Positions 1 through 10,195 are shown, numbered from the stretch's first letter. The stretch: DNA of 64,000 nucleotides from Sphingobacterium sp. UBA7855 (GCA_002500745.1 DLST01000018.1:281227-345226); one strand, 5' to 3'. Made by a program: numbers and translations. The notes: generated from the sequence alone by a model not told the origin.

Positions 1-940
1 AAATACAATTGGAAATAACAATATTTTTCACGCCACCTGACATTTCACTCCCAATAACTACCCCACCATGTCCGCGAAGCATCGTACAGTTTGTAATGGT
101 ATAATTCTCTGCAGGGATATTGATTTTCCTTCCCGAACGATCCTTTCCGGATTTTATGGTAATGCAATCGTCCCCTACACTAATGTGACAATTGGCGATG
201 CGAACATTGGAGCAAGATTCTGGATTGATACCATCTGTATTAGGCGAAGGAGGGTTATCTATTGTAACGCCTTCCACGGTAACGTTATCACAATATTGTG
301 GATTAATTGTCCAAAACGGCGAATTTTGAATTTTAATATCTCTGATCTGTACATTTTTACAGTTTAAGAACTGTATAAACGGCGGGCGTAAAAATCCTCT
401 CTCAATCCATCCCGGAAGGTCCGGAGCCAAAACATCTTTATTGAGGCGCTTAAACTCTTTTTGCCATTTGCTATCTTCTGTCTGCTTCTTAACTTCAACC
501 TCCGAATAGCCCCACCATTTTTTACCGTGTCCGTCAATGAGCCCGCGTCCTTGGATACTGATATTCTCTAGATTATTACCGTAAAATAATGGCGAAAAGT
601 TTGTAACAGCAGTTCCTTCCCAACGAGATTCAACCATAGGTAAATACTCATCAAAATTATCGCTAAAATGTAACTCCGCTCCAGCATCGATATAAATCGT
701 AATATTACTTTTAAGATGAATGGGGCCAGTGACGTATTTCCCCGCTGGGAAATAAATCGTACCCCCGCCTCTATTGGACGCTGCTGTAATAGCTTTTTTG
801 ATAGCCAATGTATTACTTCCGGTGCTGTCCTTCCGACCACCAAAATCCATGACGTTGAGCCAAGTTTGTGCCTGCAAACCCAACATGAATAAACAGAGTA
901 ATACAGTTATTATTCCATGACGATAGCTCTTTATGATCAT
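1..940 (-). CDS. Glycoside hydrolase family 28 (polygalacturonase-like), 3' end cut by the window
   Basis: The visible 313 N-terminal residues begin with a signal peptide (hydrophobic residues 10-22, then AQ) and continue into a right-handed beta-helix. GH28 signatures are present: NTDGI (catalytic Asp about residue 236), GDDC (about 256-259) and GHGG (about 290-293). GH28 enzymes hydrolyse galacturonan or rhamnogalacturonan, so this is probably a periplasmic or surface exo- or endo-polygalacturonase. The final RxK motif should lie beyond base 1. The ATG at 938-940 is one base from the stop of the upstream gene, which indicates a tightly coupled operon. Family assignment is secure; substrate is inferred. 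Confidence 0.88.
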   Translation of the reverse strand, partial: MIIKSYRHGIITVLLCLFMLGLQAQTWLNVMDFGGRKDSTGSNTLAIKKAITAASNRGGGTIYFPAGKYVTGPIHLKSNITIYIDAGAELHFSDNFDEYLPMVESRWEGTAVTNFSPLFYGNNLENISIQGRGLIDGHGKKWWGYSEVEVKKQTEDSKWQKEFKRLNKDVLAPDLPGWIERGFLRPPFIQFLNCKNVQIRDIKIQNSPFWTINPQYCDNVTVEGVTIDNPPSPNTDGINPESCSNVRIANCHISVGDDCITIKSGKDRSGRKINIPAENYTITNCTMLRGHGGVVIGSEMSGGVKNIVISNCI

Positions 941-941
941 A

Positions 942-2480
942 TTATTTTAAGTTAATCTTACAATTTTTTAAATCCTTTTGTTGCATTGACTTTACGCCGT
1001 CCACATAAATGGTCAGCCCCTTACCTTTATGATATTTCTCGCCAGTGACATCCCAGTAAATAGCAATGTTCTTATTGTGATACGTTAACTGGGTGAGTGA
1101 AAAGTAGTCCCAATGATCTTTCGAAACCAACGGTTTTATCTCAAGAATAGGATTAGTCTGTGGTTTTATTCCAATTAGATCCTGAATAATGACATCCGCA
1201 AAGGTAGAATGGTTATAAAACTTACTTCTCGGATGATCTCCCTTCAACCATTCGCCAGTTTTCTCATCTTGATATTCACCGATGTAGGGTTTACCATTCA
1301 TCACATGGGATTTGGCATATTTATGGATCTGCTCGTATAAATCGTTTGCATCAACTGCTTTATTCCTTTTATAATCGCTTAAATAATTAGCCATCCCCCT
1401 GATGGTCTGTGAACTTGTAAAAGGCCAAATTGCACCATCCCATTCACAGCTATGTCCAGTTCCACGGGTTCGAAATGTCGGTTCACGCCGCTCAGCCGTA
1501 GTTGTTCCCCAAGCTGCATTAAATCCTGCGGTATCAGGTAGCTGCAGCCAAGCTTTTCCATAAGCTGTTCTATCCGGAGGTAAATGGAAATACCATGGGA
1601 TAAAACCGATTGCTTCCCGCGTGGGGTGTAGCCCCCCTTTTTCCATCTTTGTTTTAAAAAACTGATCTTCGTTGTCCCACAGGGAATCCAATACCAATTG
1701 GCGTAAAGTCTGTGCATAGGACTTGTATTTTCTCTCTAATTTTGGATTAGACACCAATTTGGCAATTTTCGCAATCGCTACAGCGTTTCCATACATATAG
1801 CTATTGATTGACGGACGCATATTGTGAACCTTACGTCCACCCGACACCGACTCTTCCATACCATCTTGGACGTCAAATTGCCAAAAGAGCCCATTTTTAG
1901 TCTTTCTTTCTTTTTCCCACTTTTCAAAATCCAAATCCAAATCCAATAGACGGTCTTGTAGATATTGATTATCAGGATTAACTTTACAATAAGCTAATAA
2001 GGCATCAGGTAGCCACGAGCTGAATTGATGAAATCTTGGCTTCGATTGATTCTTGTCTGCATGATAAAGCCAAAAGTCGACGTATTCTTTTAGAAATGCA
2101 TTGTCACGAATCCACCTTCCTTCATACAAATGGTGTCCGAGCGCACAACTGATTGAATTGTATTTTCCAGCATGCTTTACTGGCTCAATAAATTCGGTCA
2201 CCAAGGTGCCTTCCGGACTAGATTTGATATGTTTTCGGTAAGACCACCATCGAAAATAATAAGTTTGCTCGATGTCCTTATCCGGACATTCAAACAAAGG
2301 AATATTAGCCATCATCCAGTCATAGGCATCCTTATTCGAAATATTATTGATTACTGCTTCGTTATCATTTTTGTTAAACTCTTGAACATAGCTATGAACT
2401 TTATCTTCTAATTTTTGCTGTGCCTTTACATACGATAGCGCAAAAAAAAGAAGCGCAAGAATAGATTTTATAATTTTCAT
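942..2480 (-). CDS. Secreted (alpha/alpha)-barrel glycoside hydrolase, MGH1/GH63-like
   Basis: A 512-residue protein with a signal peptide (about residues 1-20, ending KAQ). It has the helical repeats and Trp/Tyr-rich loops of six-hairpin (alpha/alpha)6 glycosidases. Suggestive motifs are GRWIRD (about 122), DVQDGMEESVSGG (about 204-216), RPSINSYMYGNA (about 223) and GHSCEWDGAIWPF (about 345-357); the last resembles the acid-rich active-site loops of GH63/MGH1-like enzymes. Its neighbours are a GH28 and another large glycosidase, so it probably acts in the periplasm on a plant or microbial glycan. I do not recognise the exact CAZy family. A trehalase-like or GH142-like enzyme is an alternative. 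Confidence 0.6.
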   Translation of the reverse strand: MKIIKSILALLFFALSYVKAQQKLEDKVHSYVQEFNKNDNEAVINNISNKDAYDWMMANIPLFECPDKDIEQTYYFRWWSYRKHIKSSPEGTLVTEFIEPVKHAGKYNSISCALGHHLYEGRWIRDNAFLKEYVDFWLYHADKNQSKPRFHQFSSWLPDALLAYCKVNPDNQYLQDRLLDLDLDFEKWEKERKTKNGLFWQFDVQDGMEESVSGGRKVHNMRPSINSYMYGNAVAIAKIAKLVSNPKLERKYKSYAQTLRQLVLDSLWDNEDQFFKTKMEKGGLHPTREAIGFIPWYFHLPPDRTAYGKAWLQLPDTAGFNAAWGTTTAERREPTFRTRGTGHSCEWDGAIWPFTSSQTIRGMANYLSDYKRNKAVDANDLYEQIHKYAKSHVMNGKPYIGEYQDEKTGEWLKGDHPRSKFYNHSTFADVIIQDLIGIKPQTNPILEIKPLVSKDHWDYFSLTQLTYHNKNIAIYWDVTGEKYHKGKGLTIYVDGVKSMQQKDLKNCKINLK

Positions 2481-2587
2481 TCCTTATTTAATATCAAAAA
2501 AGTTGAAGTAGATGTATGGTATTCTCGTAATATACCCACTTCGTTTAAGTTATTTATCCTGTACTATCCTGAAGGACATGGTTGTAT

Positions 2588-5299
2588 TTACAATTTGGTT
2601 CCACGATAATAGCCAAACAAGTCGTCAAGATCATCTCCTTGATTGTCCACGTCTGCATTATATGAATTAGAGAGTTCCTCATGATCCACTATACCCAAAA
2701 TAAGCACCTCTCCCTTTGGAATCTTCAGCTCATTGACCCCTGGAGGAAAGGAATAGGTATGAATATCGACCATGGGCATGTATTGTATGCGTATTGCATT
2801 ACGCATCCTTGCCTCTGCTTGACCAAAATCGTTTGCACTTGCATCAATTTCCAGTATAGGTTTAGGCGCAAAAACCTTGTCATCACTATTAAAATAACCA
2901 ATCAATATCTTCACTGCTTTATTATTCTTAAAGCGAAGATGTGTTCCCTGAAGCTTTTGCTTTTCGGCATTAATCTGTAGTGCTTGCAGTCCTTCCAATT
3001 CATGGGCCATATGGGTAACCACTAACTCCTGATCTGCATACAATTTTGCGCCCTTTTTCAATGGAATAAGTTGCTGATGATCCAAAAACGTAACCTCTTC
3101 TGACTTCAATACCGCTTTGGTATGTGTATAGACACCCGAAATTGTGGCTAAAGAATCTATCGCATGTTTAAAATTATTCAACTCCGCTTCAAATACAGGA
3201 AGCATCTCTTTCCAGTGAACGAACGAAGCATCAGCTCCACGCATAGGTATCTTACGTTGTTTAGTCTGCATGCTATTTGCATATAGATAGGCCTGATTTG
3301 TGATCTGCGTAAGTTTTCGATATTCCGTCACACTTTGCTCCAAATCTGGCAGCGCTTTCCGAAGCGCGCCAAGATCATGGGAATACTTGTATTGAAGTAG
3401 CTGAATAGCTGCCTTAACCTTATAGCTATAATGATTGGCCAACAATTGATGAATCCGTATATCAGTAAGCCAGCGATTAAATTCTGCAACATTTTTCATT
3501 GGTTTTCCTAACCCCTTAATCAGCGCGGCTGCACGATCTCCATGTTTCAAAATTTCTTCCGACACTTGGAGAGGTGTCTCCCCAACATGGCCTTCCTTGT
3601 GGTAATCTCTCTCGACATAATCAATTATCATTTCTCCTTCCGGAGCTTCAGATTCATAAAGAAGAGTAAACAGACCATAACGATAAGGATTTATCAATTG
3701 CGTCATCAGCATTCCGAGTGAAGATGTCTGTCTATTACCATCTGTAATACCAAATCGCCTAAGTATTTTGGGCGATATCTCACCAATTTCTTCGATAGCC
3801 AATAGTAAATTCAGTGCATCCTTCTCGGGAATGCCATAATATCGGGAAAGTTCATTCGACCAATAAGATTGCTCTTGTGACAAACCTCGATTTTCATTCC
3901 AAGCATATCGTGACCATGCCTTGTACCACATCCAGTCGCGATCTACCTGAAGCAATCTATTATTTACCTTGTCTGCTGCATATGGCCAGTCCCAGTAAGA
4001 TGCCTGGGGGTAAATATGAATACCGTTTGAATGATGAACTTCGTGCATGGCTTTGACCGATTTTTGGATAAAATCAGGTGAGCCATATCTAAATGGTTCC
4101 AAGTTGGCTAAAATATGAACATTCTGAATATGAACAGTACCAATGGCACTTAAAGAGCGATGTAACTCGGCCCACTTCCCTCTTGGCGTATAGGTGGTCA
4201 GCGCCTCACCATTATATTTAGCCATAGTATAGAGGTTTTTATAAATTGGTAATGCAGCTTTCATAACAGCTGGTGCATCAGTATCGTGGGCTCTTAAAAT
4301 AATCGGTGGCTCATCATGAGTACCTGATGCATGTAATCCGTCCTGTACTCCCGGGATGATGGTATTGGTAAACCAGTTAATATCATCTTGACCGACTCCC
4401 TCCATTGCCTCGCCCAACGTGATCAGTAATCCGACGTTTGGATACTTAGCCACAAAAGCAGCAATACTTTTGCGTGTGTAATCGGAAATTAGCGGTGTAA
4501 TAGCGCGATTGCGTTCTTGAGTTTTTAACCCATGACGATCGGCAAAAGGCTTCGGAATGATGATGTTATAAAACATCTGTATAATCCAAATCCCCCTTTT
4601 GTTAGCTTCTTTTGTCAAAAAGGTATAGATCTCCTCGTTTTTATCAAGTGTTGCCTCATCAACTTCCAGCGCATAAGAATAATCTTTTAATTTCACCAAT
4701 GAAGAAAAAGGGTGCCCATTCCATAAATACAAAGCATTATACCTGTTTGCAACCATCATATCCAAATACTTCGACCACAATTTTTTATCATAAAACCATG
4801 GAAAAGATTCAGGTGTATAAGGATATTCGTAAATATCATGCCCAGGCAAATACGCAGTTTTTTGAAGGCCAATGCTTGTGCCGCGCATAACCATTTTTGG
4901 CCCATCGGCTAAAAAGAATGGCTCAGCGTTCAGCCAATGCCTGTCTGCCAACAACGCCATACAGCCATATAACACCCCGGACTCATCTGTACCAATCAAA
5001 GTGATCGGATCTTTTTTGCTCTTTCGAAATAGAACAAAATGTTCTTTTTCGATCAATTTACTCCTGATTGAGTCTGGTAAAGATTTCCTTTGTACTGCCG
5101 TACTTACCTCAATATCGAGATGGTCGGTAACAATTGATTTCATCAATTCTTTTTGTAACAGATCAACTGCATATTGAAATCGTTCTTGATTTACAATCCC
5201 TTCCATCGTGTAACGAACGGTACTCCTTTTATTTCCAGCATAAAGTTCAGCAAGTATTGAAAAGACACAAAGTAACAAGCATAATAGTCTTTTGCACAT
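2588..5299 (-). CDS. Large secreted glycosidase with hexosaminidase-like N-domain (GH67/GH115-like)
   Basis: A 903-residue protein with a signal peptide (residues 1-21). Residues about 25-125 look like the small alpha/beta domain that precedes the barrel in GH20, GH67 and GH115 enzymes (note GTDESGVLYGCMALL). Residues about 130-520 look like a TIM barrel starting at MRGTSIG, with YNALYLWNGHPF and LLITLGEAMEG as likely active-site strands carrying acidic residues. The C-terminal ~350 residues are helical then beta-rich. The layout suggests an exo-acting uronidase or related glycosidase for pectin or xylan side chains. The exact family cannot be fixed by eye. It is encoded 107 bp upstream of the 512-residue glycosidase and is probably co-transcribed with it. 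Confidence 0.6.
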   Translation of the reverse strand: MCKRLLCLLLCVFSILAELYAGNKRSTVRYTMEGIVNQERFQYAVDLLQKELMKSIVTDHLDIEVSTAVQRKSLPDSIRSKLIEKEHFVLFRKSKKDPITLIGTDESGVLYGCMALLADRHWLNAEPFFLADGPKMVMRGTSIGLQKTAYLPGHDIYEYPYTPESFPWFYDKKLWSKYLDMMVANRYNALYLWNGHPFSSLVKLKDYSYALEVDEATLDKNEEIYTFLTKEANKRGIWIIQMFYNIIIPKPFADRHGLKTQERNRAITPLISDYTRKSIAAFVAKYPNVGLLITLGEAMEGVGQDDINWFTNTIIPGVQDGLHASGTHDEPPIILRAHDTDAPAVMKAALPIYKNLYTMAKYNGEALTTYTPRGKWAELHRSLSAIGTVHIQNVHILANLEPFRYGSPDFIQKSVKAMHEVHHSNGIHIYPQASYWDWPYAADKVNNRLLQVDRDWMWYKAWSRYAWNENRGLSQEQSYWSNELSRYYGIPEKDALNLLLAIEEIGEISPKILRRFGITDGNRQTSSLGMLMTQLINPYRYGLFTLLYESEAPEGEMIIDYVERDYHKEGHVGETPLQVSEEILKHGDRAAALIKGLGKPMKNVAEFNRWLTDIRIHQLLANHYSYKVKAAIQLLQYKYSHDLGALRKALPDLEQSVTEYRKLTQITNQAYLYANSMQTKQRKIPMRGADASFVHWKEMLPVFEAELNNFKHAIDSLATISGVYTHTKAVLKSEEVTFLDHQQLIPLKKGAKLYADQELVVTHMAHELEGLQALQINAEKQKLQGTHLRFKNNKAVKILIGYFNSDDKVFAPKPILEIDASANDFGQAEARMRNAIRIQYMPMVDIHTYSFPPGVNELKIPKGEVLILGIVDHEELSNSYNADVDNQGDDLDDLFGYYRGTKL

Positions 5300-5464
5300 A
5301 ATTGGTTATTTATAATTCACTAATAAATGTTAATTTTACATATAAAATTTCAAACATTAAAATTCGTATCTCGTTTTTTACAAAAGAGATGCTTTACAAA
5401 AGCAGATTTGTCTATTATTAACTAGAATATTTTAGTATTTTAGAGCATACTCAACACTAATTCA

Positions 5465-6085
5465 TTGAAAAAATATTTGCTATTTCTAGATACAGAAACG
5501 TCTGGCCTACCGAAAAAATGGAATAAAAGGTACACAGAAAGCGATAATTGGCCACATGTACTGCAATTGGCCTGGATCATTTTTGACGAAGCCCAAAATG
5601 AGATCAAACGGAGCAATAAATATATCTACGAACCACTTATTCCAATCAGTCCGGCATCAGAGCAGATCCATGGGTTGACGCCCCCATTCTTAAGGCAATA
5701 TGGTGAGAAGAAAAAAGATGTGTTGCGCAAGCTCAGTCATGACATCAAAAAATATAAACCACAGCTTGTTGGACATTTCCTTTCCTTTGATTTACAAGTA
5801 TTATCTGCGGAATTCTACCGATCGAACCTTGCGCTTCCATTTGGTGAAATAGATTATTTTTGTACACTTTTACATAGCAAAAGGTATGTTAGAAATCCAA
5901 ATATGGTACATCTTCCACTGTCGCTGTTACATGAATCCCTATTCTTGTCTCCACCGGAACATTTACACGATGCCGAAAAGGACGCTGAGATAACAGCTAA
6001 ATGCTACTTTGAAATGATTCAACGAAACGACCTAACTCATCAAGATATCCTTAACCAACAAATAGAATTTCATAACATCTTTTAA
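5465..6085 (+). CDS. 3'-5' exonuclease, DEDDh (DnaQ-like)
   Basis: A 206-residue single-domain exonuclease. Exo I is DTETSG (Asp9, Glu11), Exo II is VGHFLSFD (Asp109) and Exo III is HDAEKD (His168, Asp173), so all acidic metal ligands and the DEDDh histidine are present. The family removes 3' nucleotides from DNA or RNA; the size suits a stand-alone exonuclease or proofreading-like protein rather than a polymerase subunit. The start is a TTG, the only in-frame start near the motif. It lies 10 bp upstream of a CBS/nucleotidyltransferase gene, so the two are almost certainly co-transcribed. The cellular substrate is unknown. Confidence 0.85.
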   Translation: MKKYLLFLDTETSGLPKKWNKRYTESDNWPHVLQLAWIIFDEAQNEIKRSNKYIYEPLIPISPASEQIHGLTPPFLRQYGEKKKDVLRKLSHDIKKYKPQLVGHFLSFDLQVLSAEFYRSNLALPFGEIDYFCTLLHSKRYVRNPNMVHLPLSLLHESLFLSPPEHLHDAEKDAEITAKCYFEMIQRNDLTHQDILNQQIEFHNIF

Positions 6086-6095
6086 TTTTTTCCTA

Positions 6096-8009
6096 ATGAA
6101 AAATTCCGAGGTTATCCTTTCTACACTAAAATCTACCCCTCCATTTCAGGCGCTGCCCGAATCCCTGCAGCTCAGTATTGTTAATCTATTCAATGAGTAC
6201 CGCTTCTCCAAAGACACACTTGTTTATCGCCAAAGCATTACGGACATGGATGGAGTAGACTTAATCTATGAAGGTGAATATGAAACATTTTTCTTGGACG
6301 ATTTAGACAACAAAAGATTAATAGAAATTCACCATAAGCCCTATTGTTTTGGCGGAATATCCGTCCTTTTAAATAGAACAAAAGCATTAAAATCCGTAAT
6401 TGCAAAAAAAGGTACAATTATCTATCGGTTGCCTAGGAAAAACTTTATCGAGCTTTGTAACGCTAATGAAGAATTTTTTCATTTTTTCACTAATTCTTTT
6501 GGAAGAAGAATGTTGGATGAAGAATTTTCCCATTTTGTCAAATCTCCAGCTTCCTTTGAAGAAAGCTATTTTGCTGCAGATCAATTATACTCAAGAAAGA
6601 TCGAACACATCACCTACAAAGATATTGTTGCTTGCTCCCCGCAAACACCCATCTATGAAGTTGCGAAGACCATGGCCAACCAAAAGGTGAGCTGCCTGTT
6701 CATAAAAGATGAAAACAGCATTATTGGTTATGTAACCGATATGACCTTGCGTGATAATGTAGTTGCTCAACAGGTGCCGGTCGACCACGAAATTATGGAA
6801 GCCATGGACAACCCCATTGTTAGCATTTCAGATCAATCTTATCTTTATGAAGCCGTATTAAAAATGTTCCGGACAAAATCAAGATACTTGCTCGTAGAAA
6901 AAGACGGGAACTATGTTGGCTTCCTAAGTCGTAATCGTTTGTTGAGCGAACAAGGCCAATCTCCACTTGTATTTATACAATCGGTAAAATTAGCAGAGAC
7001 TTTGGATGAATTGCGTGAGAAATGGAACAACGTTCCGGAGATTATCCATCAATTGCTTGGCAGAGGCGTAAATGCTGAAATTGCCAATCAGGTAATCACA
7101 ACGGTAGCAGACAGTATTGCACTCAAAGTCATCGAAAAAGTCATTGGAGAAATGGGCGAACCACCTGCTAAATTTGTCTTTATGGTGACTGGCAGTGAAG
7201 GGAGAAAAGAGCAAACATTAATGACGGATCAGGATAATGCCATTATCTATGAAGATAAGGCAAACGAACAACGTGAACTCGTCCGGGAATATTTTTTAAA
7301 TTTTGCTACCAAAGTGTCAGATCATCTAAATACAATAGGTTTTAGCTACTGTACGGGCGGATATATGGCCAGCAATCCCGAATGGACACACTCCCTATCC
7401 CATTGGAAAAACAACTACAAAAAATGGATTGAAGAAAGTATCCCTGAGAACGCGATTAAGTTTTCAACTTTTTTCGACTGTAGACGCTTGTATGGCGATC
7501 AGGATATTATCAATCAGCTTAAAGATTTTCTTAATGTTGAATTACAGCGGCCAAATGATCGCTTTTTTACCTTTATAGCAAAAAATGCTCTTCAATATGA
7601 GCCACCGCTAACGTTTTTTAAAGCGATAAAAACCCAAACTATAGGATCATCCGAAGTATTTAATATAAAGAAAGCGATGACGCCTATTGTTGACTTGGTC
7701 CGCGTATACGCTCTTAAAAACCGAATTTATGAAGAAAACACTGGTGGAAGGCTCAAACAACTATTAGAATTAGGAATATTCACGCAAGAACAATATGAAG
7801 AATTGCATCAATCCTATTATTATCTGATGTCGATTCGACTGAAAAATCAAGCAAATCAGATTAGAATAGCCAAACTAAGTCCAAACAATTATGTACCGAT
7901 GGACAGCCTGACAAATATCGAAAAAGCAACCATCAAAGAGATATTTAAAACGATCACCAACTTTCAGTTGGGAATCAAAGTTAAATTCACCAGCAACCTC
8001 TTCGGTTAA
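6096..8009 (+). CDS. cNMP-binding / CBS / DUF294 putative nucleotidyltransferase
   Basis: A 637-residue multidomain signalling protein. Residues about 10-145 are a cyclic-nucleotide-binding-like beta-barrel. Residues about 165-290 hold two CBS motifs (GYVTDMTLRDNVV and VGFLSRNRLL). Residues about 300-450 are the DUF294 nucleotidyltransferase domain with GSEGRKEQTLMTDQDNA, the GS...DxD metal-binding signature of GlnD-type enzymes. The rest is the DUF294 C-terminal helical substrate-binding domain. No membrane segment is visible. Related proteins are thought to transfer nucleotidyl groups to a protein partner in response to adenine-nucleotide status; the target here is unknown. Operon with the upstream DEDDh exonuclease. 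Confidence 0.87.
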   Translation: MKNSEVILSTLKSTPPFQALPESLQLSIVNLFNEYRFSKDTLVYRQSITDMDGVDLIYEGEYETFFLDDLDNKRLIEIHHKPYCFGGISVLLNRTKALKSVIAKKGTIIYRLPRKNFIELCNANEEFFHFFTNSFGRRMLDEEFSHFVKSPASFEESYFAADQLYSRKIEHITYKDIVACSPQTPIYEVAKTMANQKVSCLFIKDENSIIGYVTDMTLRDNVVAQQVPVDHEIMEAMDNPIVSISDQSYLYEAVLKMFRTKSRYLLVEKDGNYVGFLSRNRLLSEQGQSPLVFIQSVKLAETLDELREKWNNVPEIIHQLLGRGVNAEIANQVITTVADSIALKVIEKVIGEMGEPPAKFVFMVTGSEGRKEQTLMTDQDNAIIYEDKANEQRELVREYFLNFATKVSDHLNTIGFSYCTGGYMASNPEWTHSLSHWKNNYKKWIEESIPENAIKFSTFFDCRRLYGDQDIINQLKDFLNVELQRPNDRFFTFIAKNALQYEPPLTFFKAIKTQTIGSSEVFNIKKAMTPIVDLVRVYALKNRIYEENTGGRLKQLLELGIFTQEQYEELHQSYYYLMSIRLKNQANQIRIAKLSPNNYVPMDSLTNIEKATIKEIFKTITNFQLGIKVKFTSNLFG

Positions 8010-8090
8010 CAGGACGAATTAACAGCAAACTGCTAAATAATCTCTTTCGGAAGGTTCAATTTTATATCCCTATACCCCTAAGGAAAACAA

Positions 8091-8120
8091 GAAAGCCATC
8101 AGTAAACTGATGGCTTTCTT
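8091..8120. terminator. Bidirectional intrinsic terminator
   Basis: A perfect 12-bp stem (gaaagccatcag / ctgatggctttc) with a 4-base loop lies between convergent genes. There is a short T-rich tail on the plus strand and the mirror A/T bases on the other. It probably ends both the exonuclease/CBS operon and the arabinose operon. Confidence 0.75.
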
Positions 8121-8183
8121 ATCGCATCTATCGACAGATTCGGTAGCTTCATTTATCAACGATTGATTAGAGGGTTTTGCTGC

Positions 8184-10145
8184 CTATTTCGTAGACAGTC
8201 TAATCAGCGTAAAGGAATATGGTGCCAAAGTGTTAAGAAGTTTTTTCCCATTATAAACAACAGTACTTTCCTTTGGACGGATATTTAATGGTTCTTCCAA
8301 GCTATTACTGACATTTAGGTCGGCATTGGCCAGCGTAACAAGATGTGCCGTAGCCGTTAGTTTCTTCTTTGAAACTACATCAAGATTAACTTTTTTTGGC
8401 TGACTATTATAATTGACAACTTTCACAATTAATTCCTTTGAAGCCTCGTCATAAACTGCAGATGCATACAAACTATCTTTGCCCGCAACGGATTCACCAT
8501 CACGCATAATCGGAATAATAGCTGTACCCCTGTTGGTTGCATACAATTTTTGAACCTGGTAGCTAGGTGTACCATACACCTGCAGATTATCCACCCAAAT
8601 TAGATCCGGCGACCATTGCCACCCATCTACATGACCAAACAATGGCGCATAAGATGCCATTTCAACCACATCACCATTTCGTTCAAGACCAGTCATGAAT
8701 GCAGCTTCAGAAAGTGCTGCCTCCCACGTACTTTTTCCAGGACCGTTCGGTCTTGTCGTATGTGAAGCGTATTCGCCAGCAAAAATCTTTGTGCCGTTTC
8801 GGTTGTAATTATCATAACGGCTCGCACTTGAAAGAAACCAGGATGGTGGGCGATAATAATGTTCATCTATGATATCGATATTCATGGCACGCAACTTATC
8901 ATCTAAGAAATCAAAGCGGTCCCCCTCTGGATCAGTACCTGAACTCGCTATAATTTTGATCTCTGGATGCTTTTCGTTCAATGCCTTCTTAAAAATGGCC
9001 AGACGTTCAATATATTGAGGTCCCCAATTTTCATTTCCAACGCCTAACATTTTGAGATGAAAGGGTTCGGGATGCCCCATTTCTGCACGCAATTTACCCC
9101 ATTTTGTGGCAGTGGAGCCGTTGGCAAATTCAATCAGATCCAAGGCATCCTGAACATACTCATCTAACTCATCTAATGGTACAACTTCGCCTGTATTATA
9201 CTGACAAGCCATCCCACAATTAAGAATAGGCACCGCAGTGGCGCCGATATCTTCTGCCAATAAAAAATATTCGAAGAAACCTAAGCCAAAAGTTTGGAAA
9301 TAATCTGGCGTTAAACGATGTTTAAATTCGGTATTCCAACGGTTAATAATCAGTTCTCGTTCACTAATTGGACCAACCGTTTTTTTCCATTGAAATCGAT
9401 TGGCCAAATCTCTACCTTCCACAATACAACCTCCCGGAAACCGGATAAAACCAGGCTTCATATCTGCAAGCATTTGAACCATGTCTTTACGCAAGCCCTT
9501 TCGTCTCCCTTTCCAAGTGTCGACGGGAAATAAAGACAACATATCGACATCTAAAGTGCCCTCACCTGTAAACCAAACATTTAATTTAGCCTTGTCTGTA
9601 GTTTGGTTAACAGGAAATTTGACCGCAGCTTCCGACCACGATCCGACGGGATCAAGAGGAAGTTCAGCGGCCCCAATTATCTTATTTTGAGGATCAAGCA
9701 ACTCAACGTGGATCGTCATTCCTTTCGCAGTACTTTGGTATTGTAAAGAAAACTCATATGCTTCTCCCGCTTTCACCCCCATTCCCCTAAAGCCTTCATT
9801 TTGCAATCCTAATTTTAGATTGCTTGTATTATTTAATCTTAAATACCGTTTATTTCCCTTACGCTTACTGTCATTCACCAGCAAATAAGTACCCTCAACA
9901 CCGTTTTCGAGCTTCTTCCAACCCATCCAAGGTTCATCAAATTCAAAGGATCTATTCTTCACCAATTCAGCATAGATCCCCCCATCAGCGCCCAAGTTAA
10001 TATCCTCAAAAAATACCCCCCACATATGTGGCGATATTTTCCCCGAGGGCTTATCTAACTGAATATTTAATGCTATTGGTGACTGCGCCGCAGCAGAAAA
10101 GCCTAAACCCGCTAGCGCTAACATCAACGATACAACTTTCTTCAT
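8184..10145 (-). CDS. Alpha-L-arabinofuranosidase, GH51 (long type)
   Basis: A 653-residue secreted enzyme (signal peptide 1-20, ending AAAQ). The N-terminal motif SPHMWGVFFEDINLGADGG is typical of long GH51 enzymes. A carbohydrate-binding-like beta-sandwich precedes the catalytic barrel. The acid/base is in GVGNENWG and the probable nucleophile in AGEYASH. A C-terminal beta-domain follows. It removes terminal alpha-L-arabinofuranosyl groups from arabinan or arabinoxylan. It is the last gene of the arabinose operon, 50 bp after another GH51 gene, so it supplies the operon with free L-arabinose. Confidence 0.92.
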   Translation of the reverse strand: MKKVVSLMLALAGLGFSAAAQSPIALNIQLDKPSGKISPHMWGVFFEDINLGADGGIYAELVKNRSFEFDEPWMGWKKLENGVEGTYLLVNDSKRKGNKRYLRLNNTSNLKLGLQNEGFRGMGVKAGEAYEFSLQYQSTAKGMTIHVELLDPQNKIIGAAELPLDPVGSWSEAAVKFPVNQTTDKAKLNVWFTGEGTLDVDMLSLFPVDTWKGRRKGLRKDMVQMLADMKPGFIRFPGGCIVEGRDLANRFQWKKTVGPISERELIINRWNTEFKHRLTPDYFQTFGLGFFEYFLLAEDIGATAVPILNCGMACQYNTGEVVPLDELDEYVQDALDLIEFANGSTATKWGKLRAEMGHPEPFHLKMLGVGNENWGPQYIERLAIFKKALNEKHPEIKIIASSGTDPEGDRFDFLDDKLRAMNIDIIDEHYYRPPSWFLSSASRYDNYNRNGTKIFAGEYASHTTRPNGPGKSTWEAALSEAAFMTGLERNGDVVEMASYAPLFGHVDGWQWSPDLIWVDNLQVYGTPSYQVQKLYATNRGTAIIPIMRDGESVAGKDSLYASAVYDEASKELIVKVVNYNSQPKKVNLDVVSKKKLTATAHLVTLANADLNVSNSLEEPLNIRPKESTVVYNGKKLLNTLAPYSFTLIRLSTK

Positions 10146-10195
10146 CTATATAATTATTTGATCATTAATCTTTAATTAATGAGTTTAAAACTATC

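Noticed and set aside
568..843. Short minus-strand frame as a separate gene
   Set aside because: It lies inside the GH28 gene in another frame; the GH28 frame is continuous and carries all family motifs.
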